A program made the position numbers and the translations under genes. From JALHST01 sp963798435 (GTDB lineage: Bacteria; Bacteroidota; Bacteroidia; Flavobacteriales; Flavobacteriaceae), in NCBI GenBank assembly GCA_963798435.1, contig CAWCTF010000002.1, positions 372,001-436,000 of the forward strand: a stretch of 64,000 nucleotides of DNA, given 5' to 3'. Every line of letters starts with the position of its first letter. The first letter of the stretch is position 1. Positions 27,427-36,869 of this stretch are shown here, one piece after another. The notes under the pieces are model-generated. The model was not told the DNA's origin. It searched no databases and saw only the letters and a program-made list of their open reading frames with translations.

Positions 27427-27879
27427 ATGACAATGTTGAAAGTAGGGGATAAGGTGCCTGAATTTGAATCAAAGGACCAAGATGGGAATAGTATACGTTT
27501 ATCGGATTATAAGGGAAAAAAATTGATTATTTTTTTCTATCCTCGAGCTAATACCCCCGGATGTACAAAGGAGGCTTGCAATTTAAGGGACAATTATCAG
27601 GAATTGCACGACCGTGGCTTTGAGTTATTAGGCGTAAGCGCCGATACATCAAAAAAACAGTACAATTTTAAAAAAAAGTACAAATTTCAGTTTCCATTAT
27701 TAGCCGATGTGGAGCATACCGCTATCAATATTTTTGGGGTATGGGGACCTAAAAAGTTCATGGGCAGAACCTTTGATGGCATTTATAGGAAAACCTTTGT
27801 CCTTGATGCAAATCAAATTATTGAAAAGGTTATCGAAAATGTTGATACGAACGACCATGCCAACCAATTGTTAGAATAG
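27427..27879 (+). CDS. bcp: thioredoxin-dependent peroxiredoxin (BCP/PrxQ type)
   Basis: A 150-residue cytoplasmic peroxiredoxin. The peroxidatic cysteine is C46 in ANTPGCTKEAC and the second cysteine C51 gives the CX4C pattern of PrxQ enzymes that form an intramolecular disulfide. It reduces hydrogen peroxide and organic peroxides with electrons from thioredoxin. The start MTMLKVGDKVPEF is that of flavobacterial homologues. It is divergent from nth, so an oxidative-damage repair gene and a peroxide scavenger share one intergenic region. Confidence 0.95.
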   Translation: MTMLKVGDKVPEFESKDQDGNSIRLSDYKGKKLIIFFYPRANTPGCTKEACNLRDNYQELHDRGFELLGVSADTSKKQYNFKKKYKFQFPLLADVEHTAINIFGVWGPKKFMGRTFDGIYRKTFVLDANQIIEKVIENVDTNDHANQLLE

Positions 27880-27946
27880 CCTAGTATTCAAGGATTCCAC
27901 CAGGTTGGGGATCGGTAAGCGAGTCTACATACTAACGTGAAATACC

Positions 27947-29407
27947 TTAAGCCTTGGCCTCGTCCTCATTAACTAATTTTCTGGTAAACAGATGATTTTT
28001 CTTGATGATTTCTGCAATTCCCTCAGGTAGCATCTCCTCCCAACCTCCCTCGCCATTGGTTATTTTTTTGAGGACATCGCGAGAGAAAATATGCATTATC
28101 TCAGGGTCGTAATCAATGATATCCATTACTTTTCCATTGTACTTGAAGAATTTGTACAGTTCCTTCATACGCGGATGTACCTTTACTGTATTGCTGGTCA
28201 TTATCTGGCCCGTTTCAGTATTCTTCATCGGGTATAAATATACCTGAAGATCCTTGAAGAACAGTTTTCCAAATGCCTCCAAAATGCCACCGCTTAAGTG
28301 CCTGTAGTATTTTTCATCGAAAATATCGACCAAATTGTTGACTCCCATGGTAAGGCCAATTTTAGCCTTGGTGTAGTTATTGAAATATTCGACCAGCTTG
28401 TAATATTCCTGAAACTTTGATATCATTACCATATGCCCTAAGGAGCAAAGTAATTCAGCCCGATCCATAAAATCTTGTTCATCGATTTCACCTGAGGCCC
28501 GAAGATTCGATAAGGTAATTTCAAAAATTACAATGGTATTTTCTTCGTCGACACTTGGATCCCGTATAAATATATCATATGACTTTTCGAACATGTCGGT
28601 ATTCACTTTCGTGACGGGCCTGAAGCTCCCCCGCATCGCCAGAATATTCTTTTTATATAATTCTGCGGCTGGCAAGAGATTATTTCCATCAGCACCGAAC
28701 ATAACAGCGTCGGTCATGTCATTTTTAATGAGCTGAAGACTCATCAAACGATTGTCAACATCCTTGAAATTGGGACCGGAAAAATTCACCATGTCGATTT
28801 CTATGGTATCCTTGTCAATATGGTCATACAGGTATTTTAATAATTTTCTGGGTTTATGGTACTTATAAAAAGCTCCATAAATAAGATTTACCCCAACGGT
28901 TCCCAAAGTTTCTTGTTGCAATCGTGCCTCATTCTGTTTAAATCGAATGTGAAGGATAATCTCGTCGTATTCTTTTTGTGTAGGATCTAGTTGATAGCGA
29001 ATGCCAAGCCAGCCATGCCCCTTGTAACGCTTTGAAAAATCAATGGTTGCTACCGTATTGGCATAGGAAAAGAACAACCTATCGGGATGTTGTTTTCGGC
29101 TTATACGCTCTTCCATTAAATGCATTTCATGCTCGAGCATTTTCTTCAACCGGGGTTGGGTCACATAGCGACCATCTTCCTCAACACCATAGATTGCGTC
29201 GCTAAAGTCTTTGTCGTATGCGCTCATAGCTTTGGCGATGGTACCTGAAGCGCCGCCTGAACGAAAAAAATGCCTTGCGGTTTCTTGCCCGGCACCGATC
29301 TCGGAAAAAGTACCATAGATGACGGGGTTCAAGTTTATTCTAAGTGTCTTGGATTTTATCGAGGGGATGTTTTCGAATGCAGTGTCCCTATCTAGAACTG
29401 ATGCCAT
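27947..29407 (-). CDS. conserved soluble protein of unknown function
   Basis: The best start is the ATG at 29407 (MASVLDRDTAFENIPSIKSK), giving 486 residues; an in-frame ATG 42 bp upstream adds an unlikely extension. There is no signal peptide or membrane segment. Conserved-looking stretches include GTFSEIGAGQETARHFFRSG, FFSYANTVATIDFSKRYKGH, MFGADGNNLLPAAELY and LTMGVNNLVDIFDEKYY. I recognise this as a widespread Bacteroidota family without a proven function. Any receptor-type label would conflict with the cytoplasmic character. It is a single gene with gaps on both sides. Confidence 0.75.
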   Translation of the reverse strand: MASVLDRDTAFENIPSIKSKTLRINLNPVIYGTFSEIGAGQETARHFFRSGGASGTIAKAMSAYDKDFSDAIYGVEEDGRYVTQPRLKKMLEHEMHLMEERISRKQHPDRLFFSYANTVATIDFSKRYKGHGWLGIRYQLDPTQKEYDEIILHIRFKQNEARLQQETLGTVGVNLIYGAFYKYHKPRKLLKYLYDHIDKDTIEIDMVNFSGPNFKDVDNRLMSLQLIKNDMTDAVMFGADGNNLLPAAELYKKNILAMRGSFRPVTKVNTDMFEKSYDIFIRDPSVDEENTIVIFEITLSNLRASGEIDEQDFMDRAELLCSLGHMVMISKFQEYYKLVEYFNNYTKAKIGLTMGVNNLVDIFDEKYYRHLSGGILEAFGKLFFKDLQVYLYPMKNTETGQIMTSNTVKVHPRMKELYKFFKYNGKVMDIIDYDPEIMHIFSRDVLKKITNGEGGWEEMLPEGIAEIIKKNHLFTRKLVNEDEAKA

Positions 29408-29656
29408 TTTATGGATTTTGCTATTAAAACCACGCTGAAGATATAACAATACATATACCAGTATTCCTTGTTAATTTAAACCCTAACAGTTGATTTTAAA
29501 AGTTTAAGCGATTGAAATCAATTGCCGTGCCAAAAAAATAGGAAACCCCTAGTTAACGATTTACTATTATGAATTCAAACAGATACGACAAAGTTAAGAA
29601 GAATGGGTAATGTATTAAATAAATAAGTTATAATTTTGAAATAAATAGGTAATCGG

Positions 29657-30422
29657 TTGAAAATTACTTTTTTGGGTACCGGAACATCCCAAGGTATCCC
29701 TGTAATCGGGAGTGATCACCCTGTTTGTCAAAGTAGCGACCCGAAGGATAATCGACTGCGAGTTTCGGTACTTCTTAGCTGGGACGATTATAATTTTGTA
29801 ATTGATTGTGGTCCTGATTTTCGCCAGCAGATGCTTCGGCATAAGATACATAAATTGGATGGAATTCTCTTTACCCATGAACATTCAGATCATGTCGCAG
29901 GCCTTGACGATATTCGCCCTTTTTTCTTCAGACAGGGAGATATCCCTATTTATGCACATAAACGGGTTATCAATTCGCTTCGGGAACGATTTGACTATAT
30001 ATTTGCCAATAAAGACCGATATCCTGGTGCCCCAGCTGTGCAGATACATACCATTAACAATGATTCTCCGTTTCATATTGGTGGAAAAATGATCGATCCC
30101 TATAGAGGCCGACCACAATCGGCTACAGGTCTTCGGATATCGTGTTGATGATTTTACCTATTTGACCGATGTAAAATCTATGAAAGATCACGAGGTCGAA
30201 AAGATACGGGGTACTGAGATATTGGTCGTAAACGCATTGAGAAAGGAAGCCCATCATTCGCATTTTAATTTAGAAGACGCCTTGAAATTTGTAGAAAAAG
30301 TTCAACCAAAAACAGCATATTTCACGCATATAAGCCATTTAATGGGCTTTCATGTGGAGGTTGAGAAAAGACTTCCAAAAGGCATTCATTTGGCCTATGA
30401 CAACTTAACGATTACACTATAA
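29657..30422 (+). pseudogene. MBL-fold metallo-hydrolase, frameshifted
   Basis: Frames 29657-30148 and 30162-30422 together give one metallo-beta-lactamase-fold hydrolase of about 254 residues. The metal motif THEHSDHVAG (HxHxDH) is in the first part and the last histidine in YFTHISHLMG in the second. The break is at 30101: removing one T from CCCTATAGAG restores IDPIEADHNRLQVFGYRVDDF across the join. The likely initiator is TTG at 29657, before KITFLGTGTSQG. Relatives hydrolyse phosphodiesters or similar substrates. The break truncates the protein before its final metal ligand, unless it is a base-call error. Confidence 0.85.
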
Positions 30423-30436
30423 TCCCATATCTAATC

Positions 30437-30931
30437 ATGCAGAAAAAAATTTTTCTTTACCTATTTATTTTCACGGCCCTAATCTGTCTCTATTTGCTAG
30501 TGAGCAATAACAATATGCAAAAAGTAAAAGACGCCCAAATAGAAAATCTTGGTTCTGAAATAGTTGCTTTGAAAGATTCCGTACAAGACCTTCAGCTAAA
30601 AGTGTTGGACTTGCAGTATTTCTCCTTGGAAAACAACGATGATGCCTTGGCGTACTATGACCATCTAAACCTTAAGGATCCCTCTGGATATATTGCCGAC
30701 AAACTATTGGAGACCAATGAGTCAAAAGGAGATAATCCATTGATTCCTTACCAGGGGATGGAAGGTTCCTTTAAAATAAACAAGATCAAAATCCTAAATC
30801 ACAAATGGATTCTTACCGATTTTTCGGATGGCAAATTTTGGGGGGAACTCTTGATCAAATATGAACTAAAGGATGATTTGAGCGTCGATTTCACGTTGAT
30901 CGATCACTTATTATATACGCGAAGTAATTAA
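30437..30931 (+). CDS. small membrane-anchored coiled-coil protein
   Basis: A 164-residue protein with an N-terminal hydrophobic helix (residues 4-22) followed by a short heptad-like stretch (IENLGSEIVALKDSVQDLQLKV region, 36-58) and a C-terminal beta-rich domain of about 80 residues (LNHKWILTDFSDGKFWGELL). It starts 14 bp after the metallo-hydrolase and is likely in the same transcript. It ends four bases into the convergent esterase gene. No known domain is recognised; related hypothetical proteins occur in other flavobacteria. Confidence 0.7.
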   Translation: MQKKIFLYLFIFTALICLYLLVSNNNMQKVKDAQIENLGSEIVALKDSVQDLQLKVLDLQYFSLENNDDALAYYDHLNLKDPSGYIADKLLETNESKGDNPLIPYQGMEGSFKINKIKILNHKWILTDFSDGKFWGELLIKYELKDDLSVDFTLIDHLLYTRSN

Positions 30932-31587
30932 ATTTTGTCAGCCAACCATTTTTTAAAGGCAAAAAAGTTTTGAGGGGAAACTCCATGTCCTACAGGAAAT
31001 TCTTCATATACATAAGCTATTCCCAATCGCTTAAGGATATTAGGGGCTCTTTGGGCCCATTCAGGCGGTATTACCTGATCCACTTGCCCATGTGAGGCAT
31101 ATATTTTTAGGTTATTATGAGTTTTTTCCTCATAACCCGCTATCAAGAGCTCTTCGTTGATATATCCACTTAAGGCGATTACGTTCTTTATTTTTTCAGG
31201 AAATGATAGTGCTACTGCATAGCTCAAAATAGTTCCTTGGCTAAAACCTAACAGACTTACCTGGTCGCTATCAAGACCATATGCCTGGCAGGCTTCTTCA
31301 ATAAAGGTAATAATACCATTCCTCGAAATGATAGCCTGTTCATTGTCGCTCCATTTGCCCTGTTGGGCATCAAAATTAATGGCATACCACGCATATCCAA
31401 ATGGTTGTAGGGCATAGGGACCTCGCACTGAAATGATGCAAAGCCTGTCTGGCAAGTCTGATGCGAAGGAAAATAGGTCATTCTCATCACTACCATACCC
31501 ATGAATCATAAACAATACGGGGATTTTTCCCGACGTAATGCTCGATGGCCGAATAAGATGTTCGAGGGATAGTGGAGCCGTTGTCAT
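30928..31587 (-). CDS. phospholipase/carboxylesterase-type alpha/beta hydrolase
   Basis: The ATG at 31587 (MTTAPLSLEHLI) gives 219 residues and avoids running into the upstream gene. The triad is visible: Ser116 in GFSQGT, the aspartate in HGQVDQVIPP and the histidine in VGHGVSP. The family (DUF of dienelactone hydrolase/carboxylesterase type, related to Est and YpfH) hydrolyses small carboxylic esters or acyl thioesters in the cytoplasm. The stop of the upstream DUF4870 gene abuts this start, so the two are translationally linked at the end of a minus-strand run that starts with the PyrC-like gene. Confidence 0.88.
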   Translation of the reverse strand: MTTAPLSLEHLIRPSSITSGKIPVLFMIHGYGSDENDLFSFASDLPDRLCIISVRGPYALQPFGYAWYAINFDAQQGKWSDNEQAIISRNGIITFIEEACQAYGLDSDQVSLLGFSQGTILSYAVALSFPEKIKNVIALSGYINEELLIAGYEEKTHNNLKIYASHGQVDQVIPPEWAQRAPNILKRLGIAYVYEEFPVGHGVSPQNFFAFKKWLADKI

Positions 31588-31588
31588 G

Positions 31589-31906
31589 TTATTGAATAAA
31601 AGTGAACCATTTTTGAAAATACGCGCCAATCAGCGGAAGTAATTTTTTTTTCAAATTTAAAACCCCAGTAAATGCATATATCCATAAAATTATATAGCAA
31701 AGATATAAGCCATAGAGTGCATATTGATTATAGGCAACACTCGACAATAATCCAAAGGCATGAAACGTAAGATTTAGCCCAAAAGCCTGGCGAATATGAA
31801 AGCGCGCAAAGGCATTTTTGGGTTCCATGTTCATCGTAATCGCTATAATGGATCCAATTATTGTTAAATAAGCGATTATTGCGGTTGTTTTGCCAGCTTC
31901 GTCCAT
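31589..31906 (-). CDS. DUF4870-type small membrane protein, copy 1
   Basis: The start MDEAGKTTAIIAYLTIIG at 31906 gives 105 residues with three membrane helices. The pattern KTTAIIAYLT, then FARFHIRQAFGL and a final helix pair matches DUF4870/Tic20-like proteins. The upstream ATGs in frame would overlap the neighbouring gene further and lack similarity. It is a diverged paralogue of the next gene on the right (31959-32276), which has the same length and layout. Function of the family in bacteria is unknown. Confidence 0.8.
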   Translation of the reverse strand: MDEAGKTTAIIAYLTIIGSIIAITMNMEPKNAFARFHIRQAFGLNLTFHAFGLLSSVAYNQYALYGLYLCYIILWIYAFTGVLNLKKKLLPLIGAYFQKWFTFIQ

Positions 31907-31958
31907 AATCATAAATTTTGATTCCCAAGGCAACCTTTCGATTGACCTTCTTGGTGCA

Positions 31959-32276
31959 TTATTCCCCAATGGATCCTATAATCGGCAACTTTTGCAGTTT
32001 CCCATTTGCCGCATTGATGATTCCTAATATCATGAATACGAAAATACCCAAACCTATGATGGTCGAAAGGTAATCCATAGAATGTGGTAATATTCTATCC
32101 AAGGCATAATTGGCCGCACCTAAAATGGCCAAGCGAACTGATTGACCGATATGAAATTGGGCGAAGGCATTTTTTTTATCATTATTGATGATGTAGGCGA
32201 CCAATAAACCAATTGGAGTAAAGATATAACTAATGATCGCTGCAGTTTTCCCTTCATTGATAGTGTTCTGATCCAT
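31959..32276 (-). CDS. DUF4870-type small membrane protein, copy 2
   Basis: A 105-residue protein starting MDQNTINEGKTAAIISYIF with three predicted membrane helices and the family segment NAFAQFHIGQSVRLAIL. It is paired with a paralogue 52 bp downstream, and the two may form a hetero-oligomer in the inner membrane. It starts 3 bp after the stop of the PyrC-like gene, so they share a transcript. No enzyme motif is visible. Confidence 0.85.
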   Translation of the reverse strand: MDQNTINEGKTAAIISYIFTPIGLLVAYIINNDKKNAFAQFHIGQSVRLAILGAANYALDRILPHSMDYLSTIIGLGIFVFMILGIINAANGKLQKLPIIGSIGE

Positions 32277-32279
32277 AAC

Positions 32280-33551
32280 TTATATTTTAATGGTTTCTTT
32301 TAATAGCATTTGGTCGTTATTGATAACACCATATGTTTTACCCTTAATAGTGCTATTTAGAAATATACTATTCTTTGAAGTCGAAAGTATATCTGAAAGG
32401 GCAAACTGATATGATTCATCCGGATTAAAAAGGGTCAGACACGCTTTTTCCCCTTCCTTTAATTTCGGAGTTTGCAAGTTAAATCGTTCCCTGCCTTTCG
32501 TCAAGATCGCGACAGCCGATTCAACACCCAAAAGCTGATTTAGAGCACCAAAGGCACTTTCAAGCCCAATTGTGCCGTCGGCCGAATTGTCAAATTCAAC
32601 CTGCTTTTGTTCAATGTTCATGGGCACATGATCTGCTGTAACAAAATCGATGACACCATCTTTCAAACCTTTCAGCAGGGCATTGGTGTCATTTTTGGTT
32701 CGAAGGGGCGGGATAACCTTGAATTTGGCATCGAATTCTTCCAAGGAGTCGTCTGTAAACCATAAATTATGAATGGGGGTGCTGCAACTCACATCCAGAC
32801 CTTTTTTCTTAGCTTCAGCAATCAGTTTTACCGATTGGCTGGTAGAGATGGTCGGTATGTGCAATTTACCTCCGGTATATTCCAGGATAAAGATATCGCG
32901 TGCAATTTGGAGCTCTTCCGATAGCGCCGGAATTCCTTTCAAACCCAGGGTAGTCGATACAATGCCTTCGTTTATTACGCCCTTTCCGGAAATGCGCTTA
33001 TCATCCGGGAACGAAAATATACAGCCATCGAAATTCTGGGCATATTGCAGGGCGATCTTCAATAGGTTCGGATTTTCGATGGCTTGCTTAAAATCATAAA
33101 AGCCAATGGCTCCTACGTTTTTCATATCAAACAGTTCGGCCAGATGCATACCTTCGGCTTTAGATGTAAGCGTTCCCAAAGGATAGAGATTGGTTACATG
33201 ACCTTTAGCGGCATTTTTTAAAAACACGATATCCGAACTAGAATCAGGAACCGGATGTGTGTTGGGGTTTAAGACTAAATCAGTATAACCGCTTTTAGCC
33301 GCGGTGAGAAGTCCATTCATTAAGGTTTCCCGTTCTTCATAACCGGGTTCCCCAAAGCATACCCCGGTATCAAACCAACCGACTGATATATGTAGGTTTT
33401 TAAGCTCCAGTGTTTTTACTTTTGATGCGGTCTCGATCTTTGGAGCTATCCGTTCGATTTTTCCGCCTATAATAAGAATGTCCCGCTTTTTCAAATGAAG
33501 TTCCCTATTCGAGGCATCTACTATTTTGGCCGACTTTACTAATATGTTCAT
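32280..33551 (-). CDS. dihydroorotase homologue lacking metal ligands
   Basis: A 423-residue amidohydrolase-fold protein that aligns over its full length to class I dihydroorotase. The metal motif DxHxHxREPG is replaced by WFDTGVCFGEPGYEE, so both histidines and the arginine are gone; the later HIxHVS site reads KLHIPTIST. The aspartate-histidine pair in VTADHVP remains. Real dihydroorotases need the zinc ligands, so this protein is probably non-catalytic. Inactive PyrC homologues elsewhere act as structural partners of aspartate carbamoyltransferase, a likely comparison. It precedes the DUF4870 pair in an apparent operon. Confidence 0.88.
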   Translation of the reverse strand: MNILVKSAKIVDASNRELHLKKRDILIIGGKIERIAPKIETASKVKTLELKNLHISVGWFDTGVCFGEPGYEERETLMNGLLTAAKSGYTDLVLNPNTHPVPDSSSDIVFLKNAAKGHVTNLYPLGTLTSKAEGMHLAELFDMKNVGAIGFYDFKQAIENPNLLKIALQYAQNFDGCIFSFPDDKRISGKGVINEGIVSTTLGLKGIPALSEELQIARDIFILEYTGGKLHIPTISTSQSVKLIAEAKKKGLDVSCSTPIHNLWFTDDSLEEFDAKFKVIPPLRTKNDTNALLKGLKDGVIDFVTADHVPMNIEQKQVEFDNSADGTIGLESAFGALNQLLGVESAVAILTKGRERFNLQTPKLKEGEKACLTLFNPDESYQFALSDILSTSKNSIFLNSTIKGKTYGVINNDQMLLKETIKI

Positions 33552-33639
33552 TACCAGCGGATAAGTTTATATCTAAATTGTGGCGTATTTGATCCTTTGC
33601 CCAAATCCTCTAAATCAGTATCAAATAGTCCAAAAGCCA

Positions 33640-35559
33640 TTAAAGGTATTTTTGAATGATTATTTCGATTCCTAGAAATAGCAGTGCTAAAATAACAAAC
33701 CATTTCCAAAGCTCCTTTATCGAGTTATCTTTTTGCATGGATGCAAATAAGGATTCTATTGAATTTAGGCGCGAAAAGCCATTCAAACTCGCTAGATCCA
33801 AATACCTTAAATCGCTTTCATCCCGGGGTTCGTTAAAACTGACATTCATGAGGTCGACGCCGTTATTTTTAATGTGATAAATACCTGGGATAAAATCCGT
33901 GTCACTAAAGGTCAGTGTTACCATTTTGGCCTTCGATTTTTGTTGGGGAATAAATTCATAATCTTCGTTGGAGACCTTAAGAATGTGATCCTTTGCTAAG
34001 GATATGGGAATATCTATGGCGTCAATTCCCCTGATCATCAAATACAAGGGCGGCAATTTTAAACTATTCACACCGATGTTGTAAAATGTTGGAACAATTA
34101 ATGGTGAATTTTTGAAGGTTGAATTTTCATTGCTAATGGAAGCGGTAAAAAGATACCGATTTTCTGGACCAAGAAGAAAAGGCTCGCCATCCTGAAATCT
34201 TAAAACGGAAGGCTGCGCGGTGCGAATCGTGTAGTATTGATTTACGGTTGGATATTGGAAATTCGTGATTTTTTCCTTAAAAACCTTTGCATACAGTGGG
34301 TTGTCAAATGAAATACCGGTTATTTTACGTTCTTCTTTTATAGGACGAACCAGGGTGCTCGCCATCAGGATATTCATTAGCCTATTATAAGAATCCAAAT
34401 GCACGTCATTAGCAGGAATAACAACAATGCTTCCGCCTGCATCGACAAATGATTTTAATCCTATAGCAAGTGCATTGGGAATCTCCTCGATTTCATTGAG
34501 GACGATAAGATTCTGCTCCTCCAAAGCACCATAATTTAAAGTGGTAAGGCTCAAATTCGTAAAGTCGAATTCTTCATTTTGAAAAATTCTTGACAAGAAC
34601 TCGGCATTTGCAGATCCAATTGCCAAGACCTTGATTTTCATTTTTTTATCAATGTTAAAATAAAATTGGTTATCGTAATTCAGTCCGGCATCGGAAATTT
34701 CGATCTTTCCACGAATGGCCTGATCCGCAGGCAATGTAAAGCTCACTTCTGCAGTTCGATTCTGGGTAAATCGTGCTGCGGTCTTAGCGACTAGGCGATC
34801 ATCGTCAAATAAGGATACAGGGGTACTTTCTATATCGGTATTCGTTGATAACCGAGCTACGATTTCTAAATTTTCCAAGTCAATGTCTCCCAGATAAACA
34901 CTGTCTATCACTATATTTTCAATTTTGTCACTTGTCAGGGGTATCAAATATTTTCGAACATTCCCAAGAGAATCGTTTTCGATGGAACCCATTCTTTGTT
35001 GAAAATCGGAAATTAGGATCAGGTTTTTTTCATTGGTCGTATCTTGAGAGAAAAGTGAATTGGCTTTAAGTAATAGCTCTTTGAATTTTAATTGCTTTGA
35101 GGTGCCCGGAAGTGTTAGTAATTCTTTTTGAATTGCTTCAATCGTTACATTCCGATACACTGATTCATTTGTAAAAAGCGTAATTGTTTCGTTAGGCGGA
35201 ACCGATTTTAAGAGTTGCTGTACCGAATTTTCAAGGAGACTGACATTATCGACTTTGGCCTGGGTACTGAATGAATTGTCAAGATATACTATTGTATCCT
35301 TCTTTTTGAACGCCGAATCAGCGGCAAAATAAGGCTGTGCGAATGCCATGATCAACGCCGTTAGCAAGGCCATTCTACTAAAAAGTAGCAGCCATTTTTT
35401 TAATGTATTGCTACGACGCGATTCGGCTTGCACTTTTTGCAAAAAAAACACATTGGTAAATGGTGTCTTCTTGAATCTGCGTAATTGAAAAAGATGGATG
35501 AATATGGGAATCAGGAGGAGTAAAAGGGCCCAAAGTAGTTCCGGATATTTAAACTGCAT
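33640..35559 (-). CDS. BatA-type membrane protein with VWA-like domain
   Basis: Started at 35559 (MQFKYPELLWALLLLLIPI), the protein has 639 residues. Two N-terminal helices flank the BatA segment HLFQLRRFKKTPFTNVFFL, a VWA-like domain carries the MIDAS start DNSFS at residues 94-98, and a last helix (FVILALLFLGIEIII) precedes the C terminus. Bat proteins in Bacteroidota are membrane-bound and relate to stress tolerance; the long central domain here contains a glutamine amidotransferase-like stretch (GSIVVIPANDVH). It sits 88 bp upstream of the PyrC-like gene on the same strand. Confidence 0.85.
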   Translation of the reverse strand: MQFKYPELLWALLLLLIPIFIHLFQLRRFKKTPFTNVFFLQKVQAESRRSNTLKKWLLLFSRMALLTALIMAFAQPYFAADSAFKKKDTIVYLDNSFSTQAKVDNVSLLENSVQQLLKSVPPNETITLFTNESVYRNVTIEAIQKELLTLPGTSKQLKFKELLLKANSLFSQDTTNEKNLILISDFQQRMGSIENDSLGNVRKYLIPLTSDKIENIVIDSVYLGDIDLENLEIVARLSTNTDIESTPVSLFDDDRLVAKTAARFTQNRTAEVSFTLPADQAIRGKIEISDAGLNYDNQFYFNIDKKMKIKVLAIGSANAEFLSRIFQNEEFDFTNLSLTTLNYGALEEQNLIVLNEIEEIPNALAIGLKSFVDAGGSIVVIPANDVHLDSYNRLMNILMASTLVRPIKEERKITGISFDNPLYAKVFKEKITNFQYPTVNQYYTIRTAQPSVLRFQDGEPFLLGPENRYLFTASISNENSTFKNSPLIVPTFYNIGVNSLKLPPLYLMIRGIDAIDIPISLAKDHILKVSNEDYEFIPQQKSKAKMVTLTFSDTDFIPGIYHIKNNGVDLMNVSFNEPRDESDLRYLDLASLNGFSRLNSIESLFASMQKDNSIKELWKWFVILALLFLGIEIIIQKYL

Positions 35560-35680
35560 TCCCAATATTGATTTTACAAATATATACATTTATGCCCGTA
35601 TAGTTCAAGGCGAAATACCAAAAAGCGTTTTCGGGTGAAAAGTTTCACGTACGTCTTCATCTAGGAATCAATCGCACATT

Positions 35681-36688
35681 TCAACAAAAAAAGTAATAAT
35701 CCTTGATCGCTCTTTGACCCAATTCTGAAAAATAGTGCCTGATCATCGTCTGTGCTTCCGAATTTGCCACCGTGATAATGCTTTGTGGTGATTTCATAGT
35801 ATTTAATTCGGCGTAGTGGCACAATTCTTTTCCATAGATTTTCTTGCCAATTTTATTTGGATTGTCACAACACCAAAAGAATGGAATACCCTGTTCGATC
35901 AATCCTTTAGCAATGTGCTTTCCTTTAAAGCCGGCACCCCACACGACCAATGGCCTTTGGGAATCATAATCAAGTTTTAAAAAATAATGTAATTTTATGC
36001 CGAGAAAATAATTTTGGGCATAATGTTCGCTGGTCCTTGAGGTGCGTGTTTCATAGTCGCGCCAATAATGTAGGACGTGTCCACAGGGAATACAGGTCAA
36101 CCGGTTTTCATAAAACCGAAAGGTCAGGTCATAGTCTTCGGGATAGCGGTCTGATAAGAACGAACCGCATCTTTCCAAATCTTGTTTATATGCCATCCAA
36201 CAAGGGGAAGGGACCACACATTCTTTATAAATCTCCGAGAAATTAATCCCTTTTTCCGTCAAGGAATTCAGCCACTTTTCATAGCGGTAATAGCCGTCGC
36301 TAATGCCATTACTTGAGAAATAACGCACTTGACCTATCGCCAAATGACCTATTCCAAAATGGCGTAGGACACCTACCATGACATCCAATTTATTTGGGGT
36401 CATAATATCGTCTGAATCCATGCGAGTTACTAGATTTCCAGTGCATCGATCATACCCATATCTCAGTGCTTCAATAATGCCTATACCATTGTTTTCGACG
36501 CTATGTATTCTGGTATCTTCTTGCTCAAATTGCCGTACGATTGCGAGACTCTCGTCGATGGAATGATCATCTATTGCCCACAGCTCCCAATTTACATATG
36601 TTTGATTTACAATCGATTGAAGACATTCAGGGAGAAAAACTGCTGTATTTTTAAAGGGCATTAAGATACTGACCAAAGGTGGCTTCAT
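35681..36688 (-). CDS. family 2 glycosyltransferase with C-terminal Rossmann-like domain
   Basis: A 335-residue cytoplasmic protein. The N-terminal 200 residues are a GT2 (GT-A) domain: PLVSILMPFKNTAVFLPE, the nucleotide-binding DDHS, and the metal-binding RMDSDD. Residues from about 240 on are a second domain with VVWGAGFKGKHIAKGLIEQG, a glycine-rich nucleotide loop, followed by WCCDNPNKIGKKIYG. The combination suggests a sugar transferase fused to a nucleotide- or cofactor-binding module. The acceptor is unknown and no glycan gene neighbours exist here. Confidence 0.85.
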   Translation of the reverse strand: MKPPLVSILMPFKNTAVFLPECLQSIVNQTYVNWELWAIDDHSIDESLAIVRQFEQEDTRIHSVENNGIGIIEALRYGYDRCTGNLVTRMDSDDIMTPNKLDVMVGVLRHFGIGHLAIGQVRYFSSNGISDGYYRYEKWLNSLTEKGINFSEIYKECVVPSPCWMAYKQDLERCGSFLSDRYPEDYDLTFRFYENRLTCIPCGHVLHYWRDYETRTSRTSEHYAQNYFLGIKLHYFLKLDYDSQRPLVVWGAGFKGKHIAKGLIEQGIPFFWCCDNPNKIGKKIYGKELCHYAELNTMKSPQSIITVANSEAQTMIRHYFSELGQRAIKDYYFFC

Positions 36689-36705
36689 TAGACAATATTA
36701 CAAAT

Positions 36706-36735
36706 AAAAAAGCTTCACTTGCGTGAAGCTTTCTT
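36706..36735 (-). terminator. terminator of the response regulator gene
   Basis: AAAGCTTCAC (36709-36718) and GTGAAGCTTT (36723-36732) form a 10-bp stem with a four-base loop. On the minus strand it is followed by TTTTTTATTTG. It lies 130 bp beyond the response regulator stop and just before the glycosyltransferase start. Confidence 0.75.
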
Positions 36736-36869
36736 GGAAAATACGGAGAATATGGCACCATCCCCCGTTGTGATCATATAGCGTAGTTTTTAGAGGCGTC
36801 GAATTATTTATTCGCGATGCACGATTTATATCTATGGTTATTTAAAGGGGTTATTATTGGACATACCGG

